Made by a program: the position numbers and the translations under genes. DNA of 8,647 nt from UBA2100 sp964399345. Lineage in GTDB: Bacteria; Patescibacteriota; Minisyncoccia; Phycocordibacterales; UBA2100. The stretch's first letter is position 1, and each line of letters opens with the position of its first letter. The notes beneath the pieces are model-generated. The model was not told the origin of the DNA. It saw only the letters and a program-made list of their open reading frames with translations, and did not search any database. Location of the stretch: positions 1-8,647 of the forward strand of contig CAYNQE010000014.1 of the NCBI GenBank assembly GCA_964399345.1. The letters are read 5' to 3'. Positions 1 through 5,052 of this stretch are shown in pieces.

Positions 1-155
1 TAGAAGAGCCAGTAGCAACTACAACTCCAGAAGTCGTAATTGAAGAACCAACGGCTACAACAACTCCTGAAGTAGCGGAAGTTCCAATAGAAGAACCTGT
101 AATCGTAGAAGTAGTTGAACCAGCTGCAACTACAACACCTGAAGTTGTGGAATAG
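1..155 (+). CDS. C-terminal end of a protein with a repetitive Glu/Pro/Thr/Val tail (5' partial)
   Basis: Only the last 50 codons of this gene are in the window; the reading frame starts at base 3 and ends with TAG at 153-155. The tail is low complexity. The unit ATTTPEV occurs three times (codons at 15-35, 54-74 and 126-146), interspersed with EEP/VEP motifs (for example 3-11, 42-50, 90-98). No catalytic motif, membrane segment or cysteine is visible. Such acidic Pro/Thr-rich tails usually act as disordered linkers or surface-exposed C-termini, but the body of the protein lies upstream and its function cannot be told from here. The frame is trusted because it is open to the window edge and the amino-acid repeat is kept despite differing synonymous codons, which shows selection at protein level. 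Confidence 0.75.
   Translation, partial: EEPVATTTPEVVIEEPTATTTPEVAEVPIEEPVIVEVVEPAATTTPEVVE
15..146 (+). repeat. Three imperfect ATTTPEV-coding repeats
   Basis: Three 21-nt units encoding the same heptapeptide ATTTPEV lie at 15-35, 54-74 and 126-146. Start-to-start distances are 39 and 72 nt, both multiples of three, so the frame is kept. Codon choice differs between copies (for example GCA ACT ACA ACT versus GCT ACA ACA ACT), so the repeats are old or selected at protein level rather than a fresh slippage product. Confidence 0.65.
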
Positions 156-230
156 ATCTCACGAATTACATTAAACTAAGCAAAAAACACCAAAACTCGT
201 GATATTTAGAGGTATAGAAGTCGTGATAGA

Positions 231-638
231 ATGAAAGATTTTGATAAGTGGAATATACAAAAGAAGTAAATCCATAATGAGAAAATCCTCGGAGTAGTAC
301 ATGAACGAGAAATTTGGTGGTGTAAGCTAGGTCTCAACATTGGATACGAAGAAGACGGCAAGAATGATGAGTTTGAACGACTGGTACTTGTTATAAGAAA
401 ATTTAGCTCAGAGACTGTCGTTGTTCTTCCTTTAACAACCAAGATTAAGAAAAATAGATTTCACTTTATTTTTGTGCACGATGAGGTTGAGTTCGCAGTG
501 ATTCTGTCACAAGTGAAGCTTATAAGTACACGGCGACTCACAAGACGTATACGAAAAGTAGGAAAGAAGCTGTTTTCTGAGATTAGTGTGGCACTAAAAG
601 ATTTACTGTTTAATAAAGCGAACGATCCCCCGCAATAA
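231..638 (+). pseudogene. MazF/PemK-family endoribonuclease toxin, interrupted by an in-frame TAA
   Basis: Reading from ATG 231 in one frame gives a 135-residue MazF/PemK-like protein broken only by TAA at codon 13 (267-269). The frame then stays open for about 120 codons to TAA 636-638. After the stop it reads HEREIWWCKLGLNIGYEEDG, matching the first strand and loop of the MazF fold, then LVLVIRKF, VVVLPLTTKIKK and AVILSQVKLISTRRL, which correspond to the later core strands (PLTSK-like and Q-hydrophobic motifs). MazF-family toxins cleave RNA. The usual FERPVLV motif reads FERLVLV here, a loss of the conserved proline. There is no ATG, GTG or TTG soon after the stop that would restore the core, so the gene is most likely inactive. 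No antitoxin gene is visible beside it and no clear -10 box sits at the usual 6-7 nt from the ATG. The codon before mutation was probably AAA, CAA or GAA. A sequencing error remains possible. Confidence 0.8.
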
Positions 639-646
639 TGCGGGGG
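627..646. terminator. GC-rich hairpin at the end of the toxin pseudogene
   Basis: CCCCCGCA (627-634) pairs perfectly with TGCGGGGG (639-646) around a 4-nt ATAA loop. The stop codon of the toxin pseudogene (636-638) lies in the loop. The stem is far richer in GC than its surroundings. There is no T-run on either side (TCTCCTGAG follows), so it is an atypical intrinsic terminator. It could instead be an attenuator, mRNA-stabilising hairpin or a dispersed palindromic repeat. Confidence 0.5.
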
Positions 647-677
647 TCTCCTGAGCCTAGTGGCCATTTGTATACAT

Positions 678-950
678 ATGATATCAATATCGAAAGAAAA
701 GTCAAAGCCAGATCGACCAGCTGAAAGCTGGCCATATTGTAATGGAAAGGATTTTGTAAAACGAGGTATAAGGAAAAACAAATATCAAGATGTACAATTA
801 TACCTTTGTAGAGATTGCGAAAAAACTGGATGCTTGCTCAGAGTGGCTACGAAGCAGTACTATTTACAAACAGTAACCGAAGAGTATATTTCTCAGCACT
901 TGATAAGGCAGATGCGGGAATCTCACGGCCGTGGTTTAGATTTGCAATAA
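678..950 (+). pseudogene. Remnant of a transposase N-terminal zinc-ribbon (InsA-like) domain
   Basis: The frame from ATG 678 to TAA 948-950 gives 90 residues. Its middle reads WPYCNGKDFVKRGIRKNKYQ followed by DVQLYLCRDCEKTG. This is the layout of the zinc-ribbon found at the N-terminus of IS1/InsA-type transposases (C-P-x-C-x-S/G-x-x-x-x-K-x-G-x-R ... Y-x-C-x-x-C-x-K-T). The first cysteine of the first CxxC pair has become tryptophan (TGG), so only three of four zinc ligands remain. The segment after it (TKQYYLQTVTEEYIS) may still correspond to the helical region of such proteins, but the frame stops before any catalytic domain, and none follows before gap. A GTG at 660 could extend the frame by six codons; the start is uncertain. 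No terminal inverted repeats or target-site duplications were seen. It is most likely a dead insertion-sequence fragment. Confidence 0.55.
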
Positions 951-989
951 GAGTATATAAAAAACCGTAGACACCTTTTTGAGTACGTA

Positions 990-998
990 TGATAAAAT
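990..998 (+). promoter_or_regulatory. Extended -10 promoter of gap, leaderless
   Basis: TGaTAAAAT (TG at 990-991, hexamer 993-998) is an extended -10 box ending 6 nt before the gap ATG at 1005. Transcription normally begins about 7 nt past the -10, so the mRNA would start at or next to the A of the ATG. A weak -35-like TAGACA lies at 968-973, 19 nt upstream of the hexamer. No Shine-Dalgarno sequence is present. Confidence 0.7.
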
Positions 999-1004
999 AT
1001 AGAC

Positions 1005-2003
1005 ATGACAAAAGTAGCAATAAATGGATTTGGAAGAATAGGACGCGCTTTCTTTAAGCTAGCCTCAATGAGGGACGATTTGGAAATCGTTGCCATCAAC
1101 GATTTAGCCGAGAAAGCAAATTTAGAATACCTACTAAAATATGACTCCGTATATGGAAAGACAGGGGAGAGCATATTAGAGAAATTTAGAAACCTAGAGT
1201 TCCTACAAGAGCGTGAAGCAGGAAACCTTCCTTGGGGAGATTTAGGAATAGATCTAGTGGTTGAGTCCACTGGGATTTTCACTAGTTACGAAAAAGCAAA
1301 AGTCCATTTAGCAGCCGGCGCTAAAAGAGTGGTTGTAACAGCACCTGTTAAAGATGACCCTAAGGCTGCAGGAGTTACGGGCGCCACTGTTTTAATGGGA
1401 GTAAATGAAAAACAACTAAAGACATGTGATATAAGTTCAAATGCATCTTGTACAACAAACGCAGGAAGTCCTGTAATAGGAATATTAGACGAGGCAATAG
1501 GTATTGAAAAGGCAATGCTCAATACTGTTCACGGATACACTTCAACCCAAAAAACAGTAGATGGTCCTGCTAAAGATCCAAGAAAGGGAAGAGCCGCTGC
1601 AGTTAATATAATACCAACCTCAACAGGAGCTGCTGTTGCTACAGTAAAAGCACACGAACAATTAAAGGGTAAATTTGACGGTATTTCTATGAGGGTCCCA
1701 GTTCCAGCAGGATCCATAGTAGACCTTACCTTCATAGCAAAAAAAGACACAACTGTAGAAGAGGTAAACGAAGCTCTTTTAAATGCGTCAAAAAGTCCCC
1801 AATGGGAGAAATTTTTCACAACAACTAATGAACCATTAGTTTCAACGGATATAATAGGGGAAACACACGCATCAATTGCGGATCTTTCAATGACAAGAGT
1901 AGTTGGAGGAAATCTAGTGAAAGTATTAGCTTGGTATGACAATGAGGTTGGATACGCCAACGCCCTAGTTGAGCATGTTATTGAAAGCGGGAAGCATGTA
2001 TAA
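1005..2003 (+). CDS. gap: Glyceraldehyde-3-phosphate dehydrogenase (phosphorylating, type I)
   Basis: The enzyme oxidises glyceraldehyde-3-phosphate with NAD+ and phosphate to 1,3-bisphosphoglycerate in the cytoplasm, as a tetramer. At 332 residues it is close to the usual length. The Rossmann motif INGFGRIGR is at residues 7-15, and Asp33 (AINDL), at the end of strand 2, indicates NAD preference. The catalytic motif SNASCTTNA places Cys149, and the partner NTVHGYTSTQ gives His176, both at the classical numbering. Phosphate-binding IIPTSTGAA and the C-terminal WYDNEVGYA are also present. A moderately divergent stretch lies between YDSVYGK and NLPWG, where the second half of the NAD domain is usually more regular. 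The ATG at 1005 is fixed by the -10 box 6 nt upstream. It is the first gene of a plus-strand run of pentose phosphate genes, and its stop codon lies inside the -10 box of the next gene. Confidence 0.97.
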   Translation: MTKVAINGFGRIGRAFFKLASMRDDLEIVAINDLAEKANLEYLLKYDSVYGKTGESILEKFRNLEFLQEREAGNLPWGDLGIDLVVESTGIFTSYEKAKVHLAAGAKRVVVTAPVKDDPKAAGVTGATVLMGVNEKQLKTCDISSNASCTTNAGSPVIGILDEAIGIEKAMLNTVHGYTSTQKTVDGPAKDPRKGRAAAVNIIPTSTGAAVATVKAHEQLKGKFDGISMRVPVPAGSIVDLTFIAKKDTTVEEVNEALLNASKSPQWEKFFTTTNEPLVSTDIIGETHASIADLSMTRVVGGNLVKVLAWYDNEVGYANALVEHVIESGKHV

Positions 2004-2004
2004 T
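1997..2004 (+). promoter_or_regulatory. -10 promoter of the coiled-coil gene, overlapping the gap stop codon
   Basis: TGTATAAT contains a perfect TATAAT at 1999-2004, and the TAA stop of gap (2001-2003) lies inside it. The spacer to ATG 2012 is 7 nt, matching the leaderless spacing seen elsewhere in the window. No good -35 was found at 16-18 nt. Confidence 0.6.
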
Positions 2005-2011
2005 TGAATAT

Positions 2012-2299
2012 ATGGATTTAGAAAAGTTGGCAATAATAATGAAGAACGGATTTGATGAGCTTCGTACATATATGAACGATGGTTTTAAATCTGTAGATAA
2101 GCGTTTTGAGTCTGTAGATACTAGATTCGATTCTTTAGAAAAAGAAATACGTGACATGCGCAGAGAATTTTCTGAAGAACTGCGACAACTTAGAGAAGAT
2201 ATTGAGAATGTAAAAGGTTTTTCAAAAGAAATGGACACTTTAATTTCTAGAGTAGCGGTTCTGGAAAGTAAATTTGAAGAGTATATACAAAAACAATGA
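2012..2299 (+). CDS. Small coiled-coil protein of unknown function
   Basis: This 95-residue hydrophilic protein is rich in Glu, Arg, Lys and Asp and has no cysteine, signal peptide or membrane helix. Residues about 25-45 contain three consecutive heptads (FKSVDKR, FESVDTR, FDSLEKE) with a hydrophobic pair in register, followed by further heptads to the C-terminus (RDMRREFSEELRQLREDIE). It is therefore predicted to be an almost continuous alpha-helical coiled coil, probably a homo-oligomer. Proteins of this kind are frequent hypothetical genes in small bacterial genomes, and no enzymatic role can be assigned. It starts 8 nt after gap, with its own -10 box, and its TGA overlaps the rpiB start by 4 nt (ATGA at 2296-2299), so rpiB is probably translationally coupled to it. 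Confidence 0.85.
   Translation: MDLEKLAIIMKNGFDELRTYMNDGFKSVDKRFESVDTRFDSLEKEIRDMRREFSEELRQLREDIENVKGFSKEMDTLISRVAVLESKFEEYIQKQ
2084..2146 (+). repeat. Three tandem heptad-coding units
   Basis: Within the coiled-coil gene, three adjacent 21-nt units encode FKSVDKR, FESVDTR and FDSLEKE. Shared strings such as TCTGTAGATA in the first two units show nucleotide similarity, consistent with growth of the coiled coil by 21-nt duplication. Confidence 0.5.
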
Positions 2300-2730
2300 T
2301 CTTCTTTGCATCAGACCACGCAGGATTCAATTTAAAACAAGTTCTAGTAGAGTATTGCAAAAACGAACTAAAGCTAGAAGTAGAAGATTTAGGTGCGCAT
2401 GAACAAAACCCTGAAGATGACTATCCTGAAATAATCGCACTTGCGGCAAAAGCTGTTTCTGAAAACCCAGAAAACAGAGCAATCATACTCGGAGGATCAG
2501 GGCAGGGAGAAGCCATGGTTGCCAACCGTTTTCCAAACGTACGCGCTGTAGTTTGGTACGGGGGAACTAAAATACCAGAACTTTCAAGAGAACATAACGA
2601 TTCAAATATATTAAGTATAGGTGCTAGATTCGTAACAGAAGATGAAGCTAGAATGGCTGTAAAGGCATGGCTAGAGACTGATTTTAGTGGAGAAGAGAGA
2701 CATGTGCGAAGATTGGCAAACTTCTCTTGA
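2296..2730 (+). CDS. rpiB: Ribose-5-phosphate isomerase B, Glu-type (Mycobacterium-like)
   Basis: The enzyme interconverts ribose-5-phosphate and ribulose-5-phosphate in the non-oxidative pentose phosphate pathway. At 144 residues it has the normal RpiB length. The signature ASDHAG is at residues 5-10, DDYPE at 41-45, REHND at 98-102 and a C-terminal RHVRRL. The loop that holds the catalytic Cys in E. coli-type RpiB (GICGTGIG) reads LGGSGQGEAMVANR, with no cysteine and Glu72 in its place. The same GGSGxGE arrangement is known in M. tuberculosis RpiB, where the glutamate serves as the base. This is therefore a functional variant rather than a damaged copy. The start overlaps the stop of the coiled-coil gene (ATGA), with no separate promoter or Shine-Dalgarno sequence. 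Its TGA stop is embedded in the -35 box of the downstream antitoxin gene. Confidence 0.93.
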   Translation: MIFFASDHAGFNLKQVLVEYCKNELKLEVEDLGAHEQNPEDDYPEIIALAAKAVSENPENRAIILGGSGQGEAMVANRFPNVRAVVWYGGTKIPELSREHNDSNILSIGARFVTEDEARMAVKAWLETDFSGEERHVRRLANFS

Positions 2731-2754
2731 CACTAATGTACCATTGTATATACT
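2727..2754 (+). promoter_or_regulatory. Full -35/-10 promoter of the toxin-antitoxin pair, leaderless
   Basis: A consensus TTGACA (2727-2732), a 16-nt spacer and TATACT (2749-2754) precede ATG 2762 by 7 nt. This is the only promoter in the window with a consensus -35 box; it overlaps the rpiB stop codon (TGA 2728-2730). It supports the start at 2762 and suggests the toxin-antitoxin pair is transcribed on its own. Confidence 0.72.
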
Positions 2755-2761
2755 TCAGTAT

Positions 2762-3028
2762 ATGAATACACATACAATACTAAATATAAAAACAGATAAA
2801 GATTTAAAAAGGGAGGCTCAAAGAATAGCGAAAGAAATTGGAGTGCCTTTAACTACTGTTATGAACGCTTTCCTTAAGCAGTTTGTTCGCGACAGAGAAA
2901 TAACCTTTTCGGCTAATGAATATATCCCAAACGACTATCTCTCTGAGCTAATCGAGGAAGCTCGAAATGAAGAAATTACAGGAAGCATGAATGGAAAAGA
3001 GTTAATTTCCCACCTGAGAACCTTGTAA
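2762..3028 (+). CDS. RelB/DinJ-family antitoxin
   Basis: The 88-residue protein starts MNTHTILNIKTDKDLKREAQ and continues IAKEIGVPLTTVMNAFLKQF. This is the ribbon-helix-helix pattern of RelB/DinJ antitoxins: a short strand at about residues 4-10, then two helices separated by the GVPLTTV turn, through about residue 45. The C-terminal half is acidic and probably less ordered (SELIEEARNEEITGSMNG), as expected for the toxin-wrapping part. In the family, the N-terminus binds the operator of its own promoter and the C-terminus neutralises the toxin. The start at ATG 2762 is chosen over a GTG at 2687 because a consensus promoter sits just in front of it and the longer form would add a non-family extension overlapping rpiB. 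It is followed after 2 nt by the toxin gene. Confidence 0.88.
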   Translation: MNTHTILNIKTDKDLKREAQRIAKEIGVPLTTVMNAFLKQFVRDREITFSANEYIPNDYLSELIEEARNEEITGSMNGKELISHLRTL

Positions 3029-3030
3029 GT

Positions 3031-3291
3031 ATGAAGTATATATTAACTAAGAAATTTGAAAAACAATTCTCTAAATTAAGTAATCGCCAAAAAGAAAAGA
3101 CTATAGGAAAAATAGAAATACTAGTTTCTGCAGAAGTTGATGGAAGCCTAAGGAAGCATTGTCTTCACGGTAAATTTAAAGGAGCCTATAGTATAAATGT
3201 AACTGGAGATATCAGGGCCGTATATATAAAATCAAGGAAAGATCTAATTAAATTTGTTGCCATAGGAACACATAGCCAATTATATAAATAA
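3031..3291 (+). CDS. RelE/YafQ-family mRNA interferase toxin
   Basis: This 86-residue basic protein has the RelE-superfamily layout: an N-terminal helix pair (KKFEKQFSKLSNRQKEKTIG), then the beta-sheet core LRKHCLHGKFKGAYSINVTG, DIRAVYIKS and the C-terminal IGTHSQLY. His43, Asp60, Arg62, His81 and Tyr85 lie where YafQ-type toxins carry their catalytic and binding residues (DHxL, D-x-R, GTH-S-x-L-F/Y). Toxins of this family cleave mRNA on the ribosome. The gene begins 2 nt after the antitoxin stop and has no Shine-Dalgarno sequence, so it depends on the antitoxin transcript. The frame is intact and the key residues are kept, so the module looks functional, unlike the MazF pseudogene 2.4 kb upstream. 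Confidence 0.9.
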   Translation: MKYILTKKFEKQFSKLSNRQKEKTIGKIEILVSAEVDGSLRKHCLHGKFKGAYSINVTGDIRAVYIKSRKDLIKFVAIGTHSQLYK

Positions 3292-3294
3292 AAG

Positions 3295-3303
3295 TGGTAA
3301 AAT
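3295..3303 (+). promoter_or_regulatory. Extended -10 promoter of the small membrane protein gene, leaderless
   Basis: TGgTAAAAT (TG 3295-3296, hexamer 3298-3303) ends 6 nt before ATG 3310. The form is nearly identical to the gap promoter. It restarts transcription downstream of the toxin gene and probably also drives the epimerase and transketolase genes. Confidence 0.68.
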
Positions 3304-3309
3304 ATAACT

Positions 3310-3555
3310 ATGAATAACCAAGTACAATTCGACGAACCTGGAATGGAATTTAACAATAGAAGGCCTCGCGGACCTAGGCATTCTTGGTTAATGAAGTTAG
3401 TCTTAAGTTCAGGATTAGCAAAAGACGAAAAGCAAGCATCAATAGTTCTTTTAGCAATTGGAGTGTTAGCTCTCGTTCTTATGTTTATCTTCTGGCCTAG
3501 ATCAAGCTACGTAGTTATTCCTCAAAATATAGATGCAGGATCGCAACAGCTATAA
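3310..3555 (+). CDS. Small single-pass membrane protein of unknown function
   Basis: The 81-residue protein has a polar N-terminus with a basic cluster (RRPRGPRH, residues 17-24), an amphipathic stretch, and one strongly hydrophobic helix at about residues 43-62 (ASIVLLAIGVLALVLMFIFW). A short 19-residue tail follows. Basic residues before the helix suggest the N-terminus is cytoplasmic and the tail outside. There is no signal-peptidase site, cysteine or known domain. It has its own leaderless-type promoter and overlaps the start of the epimerase gene by 23 nt in another frame, so its translation may be coupled to it. No function can be assigned; the position inside a pentose phosphate cluster may be accidental. 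Confidence 0.82.
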   Translation: MNNQVQFDEPGMEFNNRRPRGPRHSWLMKLVLSSGLAKDEKQASIVLLAIGVLALVLMFIFWPRSSYVVIPQNIDAGSQQL

Positions 3556-4201
3556 TATACAACCAGCCATAATGGCAGACGAATGGGAAACTCTGATATC
3601 ACAAATAGAGGAAGTGATTTCTTTTGCAAAACAAATTCAAATAGACGTTATGGATGGAAAGCTAGTTCAACCTACGAGTTTTCCATATAACGAAACCACA
3701 CTAGAAGGAAAACAATTACCTGAAGGAATTGAATTTGAAGCCCACTTAATGGTAGAAAATCCTAGAGAAGTTGGACTTTCCTTTATCCGCGCTGGCGCAA
3801 AAAGAATAGTGGCTCAAATTGAAGGGATGGATGATGTGGAAGAAACTTTCATTCAGTGGGGCGAAGTTGGTGTTAAAACAGGAGTCTCCATACTACTCTC
3901 AACACCAATAGAAAGTATCTACCCTTTAATAGATGAAGAAATAGTTTCAAGCGTTCAGATAATGACAATAGATAGGATAGGGTACCAAGGAGAAGAATTT
4001 AATGAGTCTTCACTAAAACGTATAAGTGATTTAAGAGCAAAGTACCCAGATCTTTTAATAACAGTAGATGGGGGAGTTAATGCTCAAAATATAGTAAAAT
4101 TAAGAGAATCAGGTGCTGATCTTTTCGGTGTCGGTTCTGCAATAATGAAGGAAGAAGACAAGCAACGTGCTTTTTCACAATTAAGTAATGCTATCGAATA
4201 A
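3533..4201 (+). CDS. Ribulose-phosphate 3-epimerase family protein, divergent
   Basis: The 222-residue TIM-barrel protein matches ribulose-phosphate 3-epimerase, which interconverts ribulose-5-phosphate and xylulose-5-phosphate. Recognisable motifs are IQPAIMADEW (residues 9-18, cf. PSILSADF), IDVMDG (37-42), AHLMVENPRE (70-79, cf. DCHLMIENP), MTIDRIGYQGEEF (cf. MTVNPGFGGQxF), TVDGGVN (177-183) and FGVGSAIM. Of the four metal ligands known for the family, Asp38, His71 and Asp179 are present, but the first histidine (HxDVMDG) is Gln36. The NPGFGGQ phosphate loop is also altered. It may still be an epimerase with changed metal binding, or a relative with another substrate. The position directly before transketolase (14-nt overlap) favours the epimerase role. 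ATG 3533 is the nearest start that keeps the first barrel strand; ATG 3572 would remove it. Confidence 0.8.
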   Translation: MQDRNSYNIQPAIMADEWETLISQIEEVISFAKQIQIDVMDGKLVQPTSFPYNETTLEGKQLPEGIEFEAHLMVENPREVGLSFIRAGAKRIVAQIEGMDDVEETFIQWGEVGVKTGVSILLSTPIESIYPLIDEEIVSSVQIMTIDRIGYQGEEFNESSLKRISDLRAKYPDLLITVDGGVNAQNIVKLRESGADLFGVGSAIMKEEDKQRAFSQLSNAIE

Positions 4202-5051
4202 AAAAATTGCTCACTTAGAACAAACTGCCAATAGTATTCGACAAGATATTATTGAAATGCTTTTAGCTGCTGGATCTGGCCACACAGCAGGTCCTTTAGG
4301 CATGGCCGATGTATTTACACTCCTGTACTTCCACGCAATGACGCATGACCCAAAGAATCCAGACAGAGAAGATAGAGATAGAGTAATACTTTCAAACGGA
4401 CATATATGCCCAGTGCAGTACGCAACAATGGCAAGAGCCGGGTACTTTCCACTAAAAGAACTCTCTACACTTAGAAAATTTGGCTCTCGCCTACAAGGAC
4501 ATCCTCATAGAGAATTTCTTCATGGGGTGGAGGCAAGTTCTGGGCCACTAGGAAGTGGATTAGGACAAGCGGTAGGAATGGCAATAGCACAACGCATGGA
4601 CCAAGGAAGAGCAGCGGACAGTTATGTATACGCCTTAATGGGCGATGGAGAACTTGATTGTGGAATTATCTGGGAGAGTGCGATGCTAGCAGGAAGAGAA
4701 AAGCTACAAAACCTGATTGGAATAGTAGATAGAAACGGCATACAAATTGATGGTTACACCTGGGATATTATGCCCCTTGAACCACTAAAGGCTAAGTGGG
4801 AGAGTTTTGGTTGGCACGTAATTGAAGTAGACGGACATAACTTTGAAGCACTAAACGAGGCCATAGGAGAAGCACGATCTGTTAACGATAAGCCTTCAGT
4901 TTTAATAGCACACACAATTCCAGGAAAAGGAGTCTCAGAGTTTGAGAGGGACTTTCATTGGCATGGTAAGCCACCAAACAAAGAACAGGGCGAAAAGGCA
5001 CTTCACGAATTGAGAACTTTAGGAGGAAATATTGAAGGAGAACACGAATAA
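4188..5051 (+). CDS. Transketolase, N-terminal (thiamine diphosphate-binding) subunit
   Basis: Transketolase moves two-carbon units between sugar phosphates using thiamine diphosphate. This 287-residue protein is the pyrophosphate-binding half of a split enzyme. Visible motifs are SGHTAGPLGMADV (residues 30-42), SNGHICP (69-75), the SSGPLGSGLGQAVG loop (117-130) and the ThDP/Mg motif starting GDGE at 152-155 and ending at Asn183 (IVDRNGIQIDG). A late histidine-containing segment, PGKGVSEFERDFHWHG, follows. Split transketolases of about 280-300 plus 310-330 residues are typical of archaea and many bacteria, including CPR groups. It overlaps the epimerase gene by 14 nt and is followed after 1 nt by the second subunit, so the two are surely co-translated. 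There is no Shine-Dalgarno sequence before ATG 4188. Confidence 0.95.
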   Translation: MLSNKKIAHLEQTANSIRQDIIEMLLAAGSGHTAGPLGMADVFTLLYFHAMTHDPKNPDREDRDRVILSNGHICPVQYATMARAGYFPLKELSTLRKFGSRLQGHPHREFLHGVEASSGPLGSGLGQAVGMAIAQRMDQGRAADSYVYALMGDGELDCGIIWESAMLAGREKLQNLIGIVDRNGIQIDGYTWDIMPLEPLKAKWESFGWHVIEVDGHNFEALNEAIGEARSVNDKPSVLIAHTIPGKGVSEFERDFHWHGKPPNKEQGEKALHELRTLGGNIEGEHE

Positions 5052-5052
5052 T

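Noticed and set aside
1..155. The repeats at the left edge as a CRISPR or DNA-level tandem repeat
   Set aside because: The units are unequally spaced, differ by synonymous changes and sit in an open reading frame, so they are protein repeats.
267..269. Recoding or readthrough of the in-frame TAA in the toxin gene
   Set aside because: TAA is used as the ordinary stop for most genes in the window and no selenocysteine-like, pyrrolysine-like or readthrough element was seen; a nonsense mutation is simpler.
206..442. Minus-strand open frame of 78 codons
   Set aside because: It lies opposite the well-matched MazF-like frame, has a Ser/Phe/Leu-rich composition typical of an antisense shadow, and has no promoter or known motif.
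461..781. Minus-strand open frame of 106 codons
   Set aside because: It crosses both pseudogenes and the hairpin, shows no domain pattern, and reads as the antisense of two recognisable plus-strand proteins.
951..989. Riboswitch or leader RNA before gap
   Set aside because: The space before the predicted transcription start is not transcribed under the leaderless model, and no stable stem-loop was seen there.
1529..1960. Minus-strand open frame of 143 codons inside gap
   Set aside because: gap is unmistakable on the plus strand with all catalytic residues; the antisense frame is a by-product of its codon use.
2297..2730. Alternative genetic code with TGA as glycine
   Set aside because: TGA ends the coiled-coil gene (2297-2299) and rpiB (2728-2730) at the expected protein ends, and no TGA interrupts a conserved frame.
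2687..2761. Longer start (GTG 2687) for the antitoxin gene
   Set aside because: The added 25 residues are not part of the RelB family pattern and overlap rpiB, and a TTGACA/TATACT promoter lies inside this stretch, 7 nt before ATG 2762.
5032..5052. TTG 5032 as start of the second transketolase subunit
   Set aside because: It overlaps the first subunit and adds only a short polar extension; ATG 5053 follows the previous stop by 1 nt and keeps the whole domain.
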